Below are positions 16,587-25,731 of a DNA stretch of 64,000 bases, in pieces; the first letter of the stretch is position 1; every line of letters begins with the position of its first letter. Under the pieces are notes generated by a model, which saw nothing but the letters and a program-made list of their open reading frames with translations, searched no databases and was not told the DNA's origin. Made by a program: the position numbers and the translations under genes. Origin of the DNA: Niallia endozanthoxylica (lineage in GTDB: Bacteria; Bacillota; Bacilli; Bacillales; Cytobacillaceae); NCBI RefSeq assembly GCF_008710145.1, contig NZ_VYKL01000037.1, positions 145,982 to 209,981 of the forward strand, read 5' to 3'.

Positions 16587-17393
16587 ATGAACAAAAATAT
16601 TGGGTTTATTGGCTGTGGTAAGATGGGGCGTGCCATTATGGCAGGGATGCTGAAGGCCGATATTGTGGAACATAACAATATTATGGTAAGTACTGGGAGA
16701 GAATCGACCCTTTTGGAAGTGAAAGAGTGTTATAAAGTGCAGGGCAGTCTTCATAATCAAGAGGTAGCGGAATGGTCTGATCTTCTGTTTCTAGCCGTTC
16801 ATCCATCCTCTCATGATAAAGTTCTATCTGAAATCAAAGGGAGCTTGAAGGAAGACGTTGTGGTCATCACCATGGCAGCGGGAATAACAATCGAACAAAT
16901 TGAAAAAGGAATCGGCAGGAAGGTAAAGATTGTACGGACGATGCCGAATACGCCCTCATTAGTTGGGGAAGGGATGACTGCAATGAGTATTAGCAGCTTT
17001 GTGACTGAAACCGACTTAGAGATTGTAAAAAGGTTACTAAATAGTTTCGGCAGAACTGAAATGATAGATGAAAATCTTATGGATGCGGTCCCTGCGATTA
17101 GCGGTTCTTCACCGGCATATGCATATATGTTCATTGAAGCACTGGCAGATGGCGGTGTCCGCGACGGAATTCCCCGAGCACAGGCCTATCGTATGGCTGC
17201 TCAAGCAATGCTGGGAGCGGCAAAAATGGTGTTAGAGACAGGGAAACATCCCGGTGCATTAAAGGATGACGTCTGCACACCAGGAGGTTCGACTATTCGA
17301 GCCGTAGCGGCATTGGAAGAAAACCAATTCAGGGCAGCAATTTTAGAAGCCATGAAGGCTTGTACGGAACGGACGAAGGGGATAGGGAATTGA
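16587..17393 (+). CDS. proC: Pyrroline-5-carboxylate reductase
   Basis: 268 residues from ATG 16587 (MNKNIGFIGCGKMG); the longer frame back to 16467 would overlap the divergent glycosylase gene. The Rossmann motif GFIGCGKMGRAIM (6-18), MPNTPSLVGEGMTAM, AISGSSPAYAYMFIEALADGGV and CTPGGSTI near the C-terminus are diagnostic. It reduces pyrroline-5-carboxylate to proline with NAD(P)H. B. subtilis has several paralogues (proG, proH, proI), and I cannot tell which this matches. A strong terminator follows. Confidence 0.94.
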   Translation: MNKNIGFIGCGKMGRAIMAGMLKADIVEHNNIMVSTGRESTLLEVKECYKVQGSLHNQEVAEWSDLLFLAVHPSSHDKVLSEIKGSLKEDVVVITMAAGITIEQIEKGIGRKVKIVRTMPNTPSLVGEGMTAMSISSFVTETDLEIVKRLLNSFGRTEMIDENLMDAVPAISGSSPAYAYMFIEALADGGVRDGIPRAQAYRMAAQAMLGAAKMVLETGKHPGALKDDVCTPGGSTIRAVAALEENQFRAAILEAMKACTERTKGIGN

Positions 17394-17423
17394 CAAAAAG
17401 TAAAAATGAATTGAATCGAAGCG

Positions 17424-17469
17424 AAGACTGTCAAAAAATGTTTCATGTGAAACATTTTTTGACAGTCTT
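17424..17469. terminator. Perfect 22-bp hairpin terminator with an embedded parS-like core
   Basis: AAGACTGTCAAAAAATGTTTCA, two bases, and its exact reverse complement. It separates the converging proC and adenine deaminase genes. The centre TGTTTCATGTGAAACA (17439-17454) differs by one base from the Spo0J/ParB site TGTTTCACGTGAAACA. Confidence 0.82.
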
Positions 17470-17564
17470 ATCTATTTTTCCAGAAATAGATAAGGATTTT
17501 TGCAGAAAAAAAGGAGGGAAATCCCCTCCAGTGTAACGGATTAAATGATGATATAGTTATAATT

Positions 17565-19295
17565 CTACTCAATCCCAATATGCTCAAATCGGCCAACGCT
17601 GAATAGTCCCTTAACGGTCAGCTTTAACTCCGGAATGACTGGTAAAGCGAGGAAAGACAAAGTCAAAAATGGGTTAAAATGCTCGCTGGCCCCAAGCCTT
17701 TTTAAAGCTTGATTCAGATTCTGCAGTTCCTTATATACCTCCTGGTAAGTTCCTAGTGAAATTAATCCTGCAATAGGAAGTTTTAGGGAGGCAAGAATTT
17801 CACCGTCTTTTACAGCAATTAATCCGCCTTGCATGTTTTTTATTTCTTGGGCGGCAAAAAGTATATCATGGTCATTTGTTCCACAAATAATGAGGTTATG
17901 TGAATCATGAGCAACAGTCGTAGCAATGGCACCCGATTTTAACCCCAAGCCCTTCACAATCCCGGCACCAACAAGTTTGGTTCGTTTATGTCTTTCTATG
18001 ACAACAAGTTTAAGCTGATCTTTTACAATAGAGGGCTCGAAGCACCCGGTATCATTGAGGTTGACCTCCTCAATCAAATGATTGGTTAAAAGACTGTTCG
18101 GAATAATCTCTATGATATTCGCCTTTGCTTGCTGCAAGGGGATAGCTAAATCCTTTGCACCTAGGTTATGGAAAAACACCGTTTTCTTTAGTTCTTCTGG
18201 TACTTCCAGCCCGGTTTCAGTAAATCCCTTTAATGCACCGTTCACCATCACTGCATGACCGTCTTTATACACCTGTGTAATAGTTATGCAGTCCAAATCT
18301 TCTATTAGCAGGAAGTCAGCCTGATAGCCGGGGGCAATAGCTCCTTTCTCACTCAAGCCAAAACATTCGGCAGTATTTATGGTTGCCATTTGAATCGCTG
18401 TAATAGGGTCTATTCCTTCTTGAATCGCTAAATGGACATTATAGTCGATGCTTCCTTCCTCAATGATGTCATCCAAATGCTTATCATCTGTTACGAAAAG
18501 GCAGCGGCGTGAATTCCGTTCATTAACAACGCTAATCAGTCTGCGTAAATCCTTCGCGACTGTTCCTTCACGAATCATGACATACATTCCTTTTTGAAGC
18601 CTGGCTTTCGCCTCTTCGGCAGTTGTACACTCATGGTCTGTACGGATCCCGGCTGACATATAGATATTTAAGCTGGATGCTGAAAGTCCTGCACCATGAC
18701 CATCGATTTTCTTCCCAGACCTAGCCGTTTCAATTAGTTTATTAATCATATTTTGTTCACAATCTCGAACAGCAGGATAATTCATGACTTCAGCTAATCC
18801 CAGCACTCTTGGGTGTTGGAAAAAGGGTCTTAGTTCTTCTATATTTAGTACGGCACCTGCGTGCTCAAAAGGGGCTGCTGGTACACAAGAAGGGAGCATA
18901 AATAGAAAATCAACCGGCAGACCTTCGCTGGAATCGAGCATATATTGTATGCCTTTGACACCGGAAACATTGGCGATTTCATGGGGGTCATTGATGACAG
19001 TCGTGACTCCATGTAAAAGAAGAACCTTTGCAAATTCTTGAGGAGTGATCATAGAGGATTCTATATGAACATGGCCTTCTATGAAGCCTGGGGAGATATA
19101 AGAGCCTTTTGCATCGATAGTCTCTTTACCCGCGTATGTTCCAACTCCCGCAAAATATCCATCAACAATCGCAACATCTCCTTCTATGATCTCGGCATTA
19201 AAAACATCAATGACTTTTCCATTCTTAATCACAAGGTCGGCAGGCTCTTCCCCTGCAGCTACTCTAATTCTCTTTGTTAATTTTTCAACGTCCAC
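17565..19295 (-). CDS. ade: Adenine deaminase
   Basis: 576 residues, GTG start at 19295 behind GGGGTAGATAAAA. Amidohydrolase metal motif GHVHIESSM, DPHEIANVSG, KIDGHGAG, the TDDKHLDDI stretch and the C-terminal domain with VAHDSHNLIICG are characteristic of AdeC. It converts adenine to hypoxanthine and ammonia in the cytosol. Guanine deaminase lies immediately upstream on the same strand, so the pair serves purine base salvage or nitrogen recovery. No purine riboswitch is visible in front of either gene. Confidence 0.95.
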   Translation of the reverse strand: MDVEKLTKRIRVAAGEEPADLVIKNGKVIDVFNAEIIEGDVAIVDGYFAGVGTYAGKETIDAKGSYISPGFIEGHVHIESSMITPQEFAKVLLLHGVTTVINDPHEIANVSGVKGIQYMLDSSEGLPVDFLFMLPSCVPAAPFEHAGAVLNIEELRPFFQHPRVLGLAEVMNYPAVRDCEQNMINKLIETARSGKKIDGHGAGLSASSLNIYMSAGIRTDHECTTAEEAKARLQKGMYVMIREGTVAKDLRRLISVVNERNSRRCLFVTDDKHLDDIIEEGSIDYNVHLAIQEGIDPITAIQMATINTAECFGLSEKGAIAPGYQADFLLIEDLDCITITQVYKDGHAVMVNGALKGFTETGLEVPEELKKTVFFHNLGAKDLAIPLQQAKANIIEIIPNSLLTNHLIEEVNLNDTGCFEPSIVKDQLKLVVIERHKRTKLVGAGIVKGLGLKSGAIATTVAHDSHNLIICGTNDHDILFAAQEIKNMQGGLIAVKDGEILASLKLPIAGLISLGTYQEVYKELQNLNQALKRLGASEHFNPFLTLSFLALPVIPELKLTVKGLFSVGRFEHIGIE

Positions 19296-19368
19296 TTTTA
19301 TCTACCCCATCTCTTATTAGTGATAGGAGTCTACGAAAACTCCGACATGAAGGATGCTCTAAAAAATA

Positions 19369-19833
19369 CTAATAATTAATTTTATTACGTGATGTCGTCC
19401 AGGCTTGAAAAGGTAACTCTGCATGTTTCGGAAAGATTTGCTTCATTGGGATTGACCGTTGATCAGGGGAGAGGGCAATCTGTTCGTAAATAAATTGATC
19501 ATCAAAGCCAACCTTTGCTGCGTCCTCTTTCGTGCAGGCATAGTATACAGCTTTTGGTCGTGCCCAAAAGATTGCTCCTAGGCACATTGGACACGGTTCA
19601 CAGCTCGTATATATTTCACAATCATCAAGCTGGAAGGATTTCAGAAATTGACAAGCCTCTCTAATAGCCTGAACTTCTGCGTGTGCAGTGGGATCGTTTA
19701 GAGTAGTAACTTGATTTCTACCAACCCCAATCACCGTTCCATTTTTAACTACGACTGCTCCAAATGGCCCTCCCTTATCGCCAGATACATTGTCGATAGC
19801 GGCATCGACAGCCATATTTATATATTTATCCAT
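19369..19833 (-). CDS. guaD: Guanine deaminase
   Basis: 154 residues. ATG 19833 (MDKYINMAVD) lies eight bases after GAGGAG; a GTG three codons upstream overlaps that site and is rejected. Cytidine-deaminase fold with zinc ligands in HAEVQAIREA and PCPMCLGAIFWARP. The segment GFDDQFIYEQI and the FQAWTTSRNKINY tail match Bacillus GuaD rather than TadA. It converts guanine to xanthine. It probably shares a transcript with adenine deaminase 73 bases downstream. Confidence 0.93.
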   Translation of the reverse strand: MDKYINMAVDAAIDNVSGDKGGPFGAVVVKNGTVIGVGRNQVTTLNDPTAHAEVQAIREACQFLKSFQLDDCEIYTSCEPCPMCLGAIFWARPKAVYYACTKEDAAKVGFDDQFIYEQIALSPDQRSIPMKQIFPKHAELPFQAWTTSRNKINY

Positions 19834-20079
19834 AGTTTTCACTCCTCATCTTTTCTAAATGTACTTTTCACATTATATTTTTTCATTTTCTTATTAATGA
19901 CAGAGAAACAGAATATGGGTTAATCCCCTCTTAAAAAGGAAAAAATGAAAAAAGTGAAACTTTTTGCATGATTGAACGGTATATATCGATAGAAATAGAA
20001 TTTAAATATCCTTTATGTGGAAAATGAATGGTAAAATAGAATGATGTCTGAATATTAATTTTGGTCAGGAGGAACTTTG

Positions 20080-20868
20080 ATGAATAATCATGAAATTGAT
20101 TACAAGCTCTACGGTGATGATATGCAGTTTGTGGAAGTTGAGTTGGACCCAGGTGAAACGGTTATTGCTGAAGCAGGCGGCTTGATGATGATGGAAGACG
20201 GAATACGTATGGAAACGATTTTCGGCGACGGCTCAGGCGGAGGCGGAGGACTGATGGGCAAGCTGTTCAGTGCCGGAAAACGTGTAATCACTGGTGAAAG
20301 CTTGTTCATGACAACATTTACGAATGAAGGCAGCGGGAAGAAGCATGTTTCCTTTGCCTCTCCGTATCCTGGTAAAATCATTCCAATGGATTTAAGTGAG
20401 CTTGGCGGAAAAATTATTTGTCAAAAGGATGCCTTTCTTGCAGCTGCTAAGGGTGTGGCTGTAGGTGTGGAATTTCAACGGAAAATTGGCGCCGGATTCT
20501 TCGGTGGTGAAGGCTTTATTATGCAAAAGCTTGAAGGTGATGGGCTGGCGTTTATTCACGCAGGAGGAACCATTATTAAAAAGGATCTCGCTCCGGGAGA
20601 AGTTCTTCGTGTGGATACAGGATGTTTAGTAGCTATGACAAGAGAGGTTGATTATAACATCGAAATGGTAAAGGGAGTGAAAACAGCCCTTTTTGGCGGT
20701 GAAGGGTTATTCTTTGCCACGCTAAGAGGCCCGGGATCTGTTTGGATTCAATCTCTTCCATTCAGCCGATTGGCCAGCCGTGTGTTTGCTGCTGCACCGC
20801 AAAGCGGCGGAGCGTCAAAAGGTGAAGGCGGTATTGGCGGTATTTTTAACATGTTTACAAATGATTAA
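20080..20868 (+). CDS. AIM24/TIGR00266 family protein
   Basis: 262 residues from ATG 20080 (AGGAGG seven bases upstream; a TTG one codon earlier is less well placed). Gly-rich beta-strand repeats (EAGGLMMMEDGIRMET, GDGSGGGGGLMGKL, GAGFFGGEGFIMQKLEGDGLAFIHAGG, FGGEGLFFATLRGPG) define the AIM24 fold, a trimeric beta-barrel. The function is not established in bacteria. It is a single gene with its own terminator. Confidence 0.9.
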   Translation: MNNHEIDYKLYGDDMQFVEVELDPGETVIAEAGGLMMMEDGIRMETIFGDGSGGGGGLMGKLFSAGKRVITGESLFMTTFTNEGSGKKHVSFASPYPGKIIPMDLSELGGKIICQKDAFLAAAKGVAVGVEFQRKIGAGFFGGEGFIMQKLEGDGLAFIHAGGTIIKKDLAPGEVLRVDTGCLVAMTREVDYNIEMVKGVKTALFGGEGLFFATLRGPGSVWIQSLPFSRLASRVFAAAPQSGGASKGEGGIGGIFNMFTND

Positions 20869-20880
20869 ACCAAACAAGAT

Positions 20881-20920
20881 AAAAAAGGGTTGAACAGCCG
20901 TTTTTTGTTCAACCTTTTTT
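20881..20920. terminator. Bidirectional terminator between the AIM24 gene and arsR
   Basis: AAAAAAGGGTTGAACA and TTGTTCAACCTTTTTT form a stem with A and T runs on opposite sides, between converging genes. Confidence 0.87.
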
Positions 20921-20925
20921 CTTAA

Positions 20926-21276
20926 TCATTCTTCTTCAATAGTATCCTCTTCTTGATCAACAATTTTATCTAAGATGTTAATTGTATCAACTAAATGATT
21001 ATTAAAGATTTGTTTCGCTACAACAAGGAGATCAATGATTAACGGGTCTCGTAATGAATAGATAACTCGATTTCCATTTTTCGTACCGACGACAATGTTT
21101 TTTGTTCTTAAGACCATTAGCTGTTGGGAAACCGTCGATCCTTCACTGCCAATTGCGTTTTGAATTTCGTTAACACCAAAATCTCCTTCTGACAATACCT
21201 CTAAAATTCTAATACGTAATGGATGGGCAAGGGCTTTAAAGAATTCCGCTTTAAATTGTTGCATTTCTAAATTCAA
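20926..21276 (-). CDS. ArsR-family transcriptional regulator without Cys ligands
   Basis: 116 residues, TTG start at 21276 behind AAGGAG. A winged helix-turn-helix: ALAHPLRIRILEVL, VNEIQNAIGSEGSTVSQQLMVLR (recognition helix) and GNRVIYSLRDPLI (wing). The protein has no cysteine at all, so classic thiol metal sensing is excluded. The C-terminal tail is acidic (DQEEDTIEEE). It lies 54 bases downstream of the SulP transporter on the same strand and may regulate it, as ArsR-SulP pairs are common in Firmicutes (inference). Confidence 0.9.
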   Translation of the reverse strand: MNLEMQQFKAEFFKALAHPLRIRILEVLSEGDFGVNEIQNAIGSEGSTVSQQLMVLRTKNIVVGTKNGNRVIYSLRDPLIIDLLVVAKQIFNNHLVDTINILDKIVDQEEDTIEEE

Positions 21277-21330
21277 TTTATCCAGCTCCTTAAAGAGATG
21301 GACGCTTTATAATAGTAACGTCCTTTTTAT

Positions 21331-23094
21331 TTAGTTAATAGAAGTATATACCTTTTTGGGCTCAACAACCAACTCTTTTGAACTCGAAAGATTTCTGCAT
21401 TCACTAAAAGCGAACTGGCTGCATCCAAGACACTTGCTTGTATTGACATGATTTAACGCAAATTGAATGGCATCACCGGTATGTTTGAAGCAATGTTCTT
21501 CGCCAATTAATTCATATAAACCAGTTTTCTTTATCATTTCTTCAGGCTGGGCATTAAGGCCGGAGACCAATATGGTTCCATGTTTAGAAAACTCTTTAAC
21601 AATGCTAGTAAGAGTGGCTTCCCCTGTAATATCGATAAAAGGAACTTTTCCCATTCGTAATAACAAGAGTGATGGTTTATGGCTGATGGTATTCATAATG
21701 GTTTGTTGGAAAGTTTGAGCAACCCCGAAAAACAGTGGTCCCTCTACATTAACAATGGTAATTTGAGGACAATCATGCCCATCGTATACCATTTGTGTTT
21801 CAACTTTTTTGCCGGCTTTATTCAAGTTTGGTAATGCTCTTGCGATTACTTGAGCATCAACCATTCGTTTGGTAAACAAGAGGACAGCTAATAAAAGACC
21901 AACCTCAACGGCTGTTGTTAAATCAACGAATACGGTTAAGAGAAACGTAACAACTAGAACAAGAGAGTCAGAGGTTTTTGTTTTTAATATATGGGAAAAG
22001 ATATGTCTCTCGCTCATATTCCAAGCCACAACCATCAAAACAGGTGCAAGGCTAGCAAGAGGAATATGGGATGCCAAAGGTGCAAATATCATTAGTATTA
22101 ATAAGACAACGATTCCATGAATAACCCCGGATAACGGGGAGACAGCTCCGTTTTTAATATTGGCTGCGGTTCTGGCAATCGCACCGGTAGCTGGAATTCC
22201 GCCAAAAAGGGGAGTAATGATATTGGCAATTCCCTGTCCAACCAGCTCTTTATTGCTGTTATGGCGTGTGCTAGTCATTCCATCAGCTACAACAGCAGAT
22301 AGAAGGGACTCGATTCCGCCTAGCAGCGCAATGACAAGAGCTGGCCCAATTAATTGCTGTATCGTACCTAAATCCACCTGTGGTAAAGATATACTTGGCA
22401 GCGTATTAGGAATTTCACCGTAAGCAGTCCCAATCGTAGCTACTTGGCCAGGATAGAAGAAGACTGCCGCGAGAGTGGATAAGAGCAGCCCAATTAAAGG
22501 ACCGGGTACCTTTGGAAACCATTTTGGCGTTAGAAGTATGGTAATTAAACAAATGACTGCTGTTAAGATGCTGTAACTATTAACAGTATCTATTTGGCGG
22601 AAGATTTCCGACATATTTTCAATAAAGCTTTCTTTCTTTTCAATTCCAGTTAAACCTAGGAAACTAGCAATCTGTCCCGTGAAAATGGTAACAGCAATCC
22701 CTGCTGTAAAACCAATGGTGACTGGACGAGGAATGTACTTAATGAGTGAGCCTAGCTTGAAGAGGCCCATTAGAACTAAGATAAAGCCTGCCATGATCCC
22801 GGCAACAAGAAGATTTTCGTAGCCATAGGACATGACAATACCAAAGAGGATAGGGATGAAAGCACCAGTTGGACCGCCTATTTGAAATTTTGAACCTCCA
22901 AAAAGTGAAATTAAAATTCCAGCAATAATCGTTGTATAGATACCGTATTCAGGCTTTACTCCGGAAGCGATGGAAAAGGCCATTCCAAGAGGGATGGCAA
23001 TAATCCCTACAATTATTCCCGAAATAAGATCCTTCTGTAAAGAATGCCAACTGTAATGATGAAATCTCTCGTCAAAAAGAAATTTTCGGACCAT
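21331..23094 (-). CDS. SulP/SLC26-family anion transporter with STAS domain
   Basis: 587 residues. The first about 400 form the multi-helix SulP core (DLISGIIVGIIAIPLGMAFSIASG, FKLGSLIKYIPRPVTIGFTAGIA, NKELVGQGIANIITPLFGGIPATGAIARTAANI). A STAS domain follows (about 430-545: FPLL-type strand LLLLRMGKVPFIDITGEATL). The C-terminus ends in a Cys cluster, CLGCSQFAFSEC. Substrate may be sulfate, bicarbonate or another anion. It is transcribed with the ArsR gene. Confidence 0.92.
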   Translation of the reverse strand: MVRKFLFDERFHHYSWHSLQKDLISGIIVGIIAIPLGMAFSIASGVKPEYGIYTTIIAGILISLFGGSKFQIGGPTGAFIPILFGIVMSYGYENLLVAGIMAGFILVLMGLFKLGSLIKYIPRPVTIGFTAGIAVTIFTGQIASFLGLTGIEKKESFIENMSEIFRQIDTVNSYSILTAVICLITILLTPKWFPKVPGPLIGLLLSTLAAVFFYPGQVATIGTAYGEIPNTLPSISLPQVDLGTIQQLIGPALVIALLGGIESLLSAVVADGMTSTRHNSNKELVGQGIANIITPLFGGIPATGAIARTAANIKNGAVSPLSGVIHGIVVLLILMIFAPLASHIPLASLAPVLMVVAWNMSERHIFSHILKTKTSDSLVLVVTFLLTVFVDLTTAVEVGLLLAVLLFTKRMVDAQVIARALPNLNKAGKKVETQMVYDGHDCPQITIVNVEGPLFFGVAQTFQQTIMNTISHKPSLLLLRMGKVPFIDITGEATLTSIVKEFSKHGTILVSGLNAQPEEMIKKTGLYELIGEEHCFKHTGDAIQFALNHVNTSKCLGCSQFAFSECRNLSSSKELVVEPKKVYTSIN

Positions 23095-23204
23095 CTTTTA
23101 CTTATCTCCCTTATTAAATATTTATATATTTGATTATTTAAATATACTTTAACCAAATACTATGATAATTCCTCTTCTTTGTCAAAAGATATTATTCGTA
23201 AAAA

Positions 23205-23405
23205 TAAGCTTTGTTTATTAACATGATTGATTTTTTACTCATCTAAAGCTGCAGGGGTATGAAGTGACAGGAGAAAATGATTTTTCTCCTGTCACTTCAT
23301 ACCCCTGCAGCAACCTTTCAGCACAGCTGAAAGGCGTGAGAAGTGTCCATTTCCCACGGATGAGTCAAAAATCTGACTTAATCAACATGATTTGTCAGCA
23401 CAGCA
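23205..23405. repeat. Dispersed CGTGAGAAATG element carrying a 30-bp perfect hairpin
   Basis: The flanks (AAGCTTTGTTTATTA..GATTTTTTACTCATCTAAAGCTG and AAAGGCGTGAGAAGTGTCC..CCCACGGATGAGTCAAAAATC) match the element at 30967-31056. Between them is an extra segment with a perfect 30-bp stem (23249-23278 and 23282-23311; core GGGGTATGAAGTGACAGG). The surrounding gap 23095-23554 separates the divergent SulP and UbiB-like genes and holds no other gene I can support. Confidence 0.8.
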
Positions 23406-23554
23406 TAAAAAACGAATAAAAAGTGACAAGAATATGGTCATTTTAGAATGAAAACGATGAAAAAGATAAAGAATGGTAAGAGTGAGAAATGCGAATAGAA
23501 GTCGAATGATATACAATGTAAGGGACATCACTTTGAAAAGGGGTTTGTTTTATC

Positions 23555-25189
23555 ATGAAGTATTTCTCCCTCTATAGAATTTACACCATTGTATGGTTGG
23601 CAGTGAGAATCTTTATAGAAATTGTCTTTTTTAAGAAAAGACATCGCGGAAATTGGAATGACAAAGTAGAACAGCAGTGGGAGGAACTGCTTCGCAGACA
23701 AGCACATCGGTACAAAGAGAAAGCCTTGTATCTAGAAGGAGTTATGATTAAGCTTGGTCAATATTTAAGTACTCGTAAGGATATTATGCCTGACATTTAT
23801 ATAAAGGAGTTAACCGACCTGCTGGATCAAGTTCCGTCGGTACCATGGGAGAAGTCGAAAAAAGTGATCGAGGATGAATGGAATAAGCCCTATAGTGAAG
23901 TACTTCACGAAATAAGTGCCAAACCGATTGCATCAGCGTCTATCGGTGAAGTATACCGGGGAACCTTGCATTCAGGTGAAGAAGTTGCCGTGAAAATACA
24001 GCGTCCGAAAATTGGCGAGATTATTTATAGTGATTTCAGAGCGGTTAGGATTGTACTTTGGCTTGCTAGGCGTTTTACAAAACTAGAGAATTCAATGGAC
24101 CTCAGCTTATTCTATCGAGAATTTGTCAGAACCATTGGTGATGAGTTAAATTTCCACCTTGAGCTTGAGAACGGTCTTTATTTCCAGAAAAAATATGAAG
24201 ATTTTCCAGGGCTTGAAATTCCCGATTATTATCCTGAGTATTCCACGAAGCGAGTTTTGGTCATGGAATGGAAGGAAGGGAACAGGATTAATGATTTGGC
24301 ATTTTTGGAAAAGCACCATATTAATAAATATAAAATATCAAATGTGTTACTAGAAAGCTTTCTTGGTCAGCTTTTAAATGAAGGGAAGTTTCATGCAGAC
24401 CCTCATCCAGGGAATATTATGGTAAAGGCAGATGGAACGATTGTTTTAATTGATTTTGGTATGATTGGAGTCATCCGGAAAAGGGATGCCATGTATATCC
24501 GGGATATTGTGATTGGAATCCTATTAAAGGATTATAAAAAAGTCGTTGATGGAATTGAAGGCATGAGATTTTTGCTGCCGCATGCTGATAAGGAAGAGAT
24601 TGAGCGAGTTCTGAGAATGTTAATTGAAACTTACAGCGATAACGGGTTAAAGGCAAATGACACAAGAGTCGTAGAAGAAATCATGAATGATATTGAAAAA
24701 CTGGTTAATAATCAGCCGATTCAATTACCAAGCGAATATGCCTTTTTGGGACGGGCTATTTCGACCTTTATTGGTATTCTTTATAGTCTTGATCCTGAAA
24801 TGGACTTATTAGAAATGAGCAAGCCGATGCTGACGAGATGGTTGAAGGAGAATTCAGAAGGCGCGAAAGAAACTGTAGTGAATTTTGCCAAGTCTTCCTT
24901 AAAACCGCTCGTATCATTGCCAAATCAGCTTCAACAAGCATTAGAAGAGCCAAGAAAATATCGTGAATGGAAACGAACAAATGAAATAATAAAGATGAAA
25001 CACGAAATGGTCGTTTCAAGGAAAAGAGATGCATTTCTTCTATGTCTGTTAAGCTGTATCCTTATCTATGTCAGTTTCTATTTAAATCAATATTATTTAT
25101 TGTATGCGAGCTCCGGACTGCTGCTAATTAGTATTGCTTATTATATAAGAATGCTTCTTCAGCATCGAAGGCTTATGGATAAATCTTAA
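23555..25189 (+). CDS. ABC1/UbiB-family protein kinase-like ATPase
   Basis: 544 residues. The KxGQ motif is in GVMIKLGQYLSTRKDIMP; the Ala-rich nucleotide loop is replaced by PIASASIGEVYRG; VAVKIQRP has the invariant Lys; FHADPHPGNIMV and LIDFGMIG are the catalytic and metal motifs. Two hydrophobic segments end the protein (about 488-525), placing it at the membrane. Family members support isoprenoid quinone synthesis or lipid homeostasis. The next genes encode a quinol oxidase, which fits a quinone link (inference). ATG 23555 follows AAGGGG. Confidence 0.92.
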   Translation: MKYFSLYRIYTIVWLAVRIFIEIVFFKKRHRGNWNDKVEQQWEELLRRQAHRYKEKALYLEGVMIKLGQYLSTRKDIMPDIYIKELTDLLDQVPSVPWEKSKKVIEDEWNKPYSEVLHEISAKPIASASIGEVYRGTLHSGEEVAVKIQRPKIGEIIYSDFRAVRIVLWLARRFTKLENSMDLSLFYREFVRTIGDELNFHLELENGLYFQKKYEDFPGLEIPDYYPEYSTKRVLVMEWKEGNRINDLAFLEKHHINKYKISNVLLESFLGQLLNEGKFHADPHPGNIMVKADGTIVLIDFGMIGVIRKRDAMYIRDIVIGILLKDYKKVVDGIEGMRFLLPHADKEEIERVLRMLIETYSDNGLKANDTRVVEEIMNDIEKLVNNQPIQLPSEYAFLGRAISTFIGILYSLDPEMDLLEMSKPMLTRWLKENSEGAKETVVNFAKSSLKPLVSLPNQLQQALEEPRKYREWKRTNEIIKMKHEMVVSRKRDAFLLCLLSCILIYVSFYLNQYYLLYASSGLLLISIAYYIRMLLQHRRLMDKS

Positions 25190-25207
25190 AAAAAACTGGA
25201 GCGAGTA

Positions 25208-25260
25208 ACACAAAAAGGCAAGAGCTATTAATAGAAATAGCCTCTTGCCTTTTTGTGTTT
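25208..25260 (+). terminator. Strong terminator after the UbiB-like gene
   Basis: AACACAAAAAGGCAAGAG.. pairs perfectly with ..CTCTTGCCTTTTTGTGTT, with a T-rich end. The A/T-symmetric stem could act in both directions. Confidence 0.85.
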
Positions 25261-25731
25261 AAAGTAATATATAATTCCACTAAAAGTAAGTTAATTACAT
25301 TAAGTAAATACCTTCCCTTTTTATCCTTTTTCTGCTTTAATAGTGGTAGTGAAATATCTATATACTAGAATATTTTTCTAGTAATATTATTTTTTTCTAA
25401 ATTTTGATGTCTAGTATTCACTCTACTAATCAAGTTGGAAGGGTTTTCATTGGCGGTATAGCAGTTTAATAGACTAGGGAGGTATGTCGTTGGCAAATTA
25501 ACTGGAAAAAAATACCTTACTAAATTTGTAACAATTACCTTAGGATAATGATGTTGTTATCATGTTAATATTGTTTATGAGAAATAGCAAAAAGTAAATT
25601 CAGTGGCAATGACTAAAATCACACATTAGAAATAATTTTAGTCGATGTCGTCTGTATTTATTTTGATGCAAGCATGCAATGCTTAAATGCAAGAAAAATA
25701 TATTGATACTTTCAAAGAAAGGGGTACTTGT
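25261..25731. other. Intergenic region before the quinol oxidase operon
   Basis: About 470 AT-rich bases with no gene I can support. It must carry the oxidase promoter; TTGTTA-17-TATGAG at about 25552-25580 is a weak candidate. An inverted repeat GACTAAAAT (25611-25619) / ATTTTAGTC (25635-25643) without a T run might be an operator or leader hairpin. AAAGGGG precedes the first start codon. Confidence 0.4.

Noticed and set aside
23249..23311. Hairpin as an ordinary terminator of the UbiB-like or SulP gene
   Set aside because: It lies upstream of both divergent genes and has no T run.
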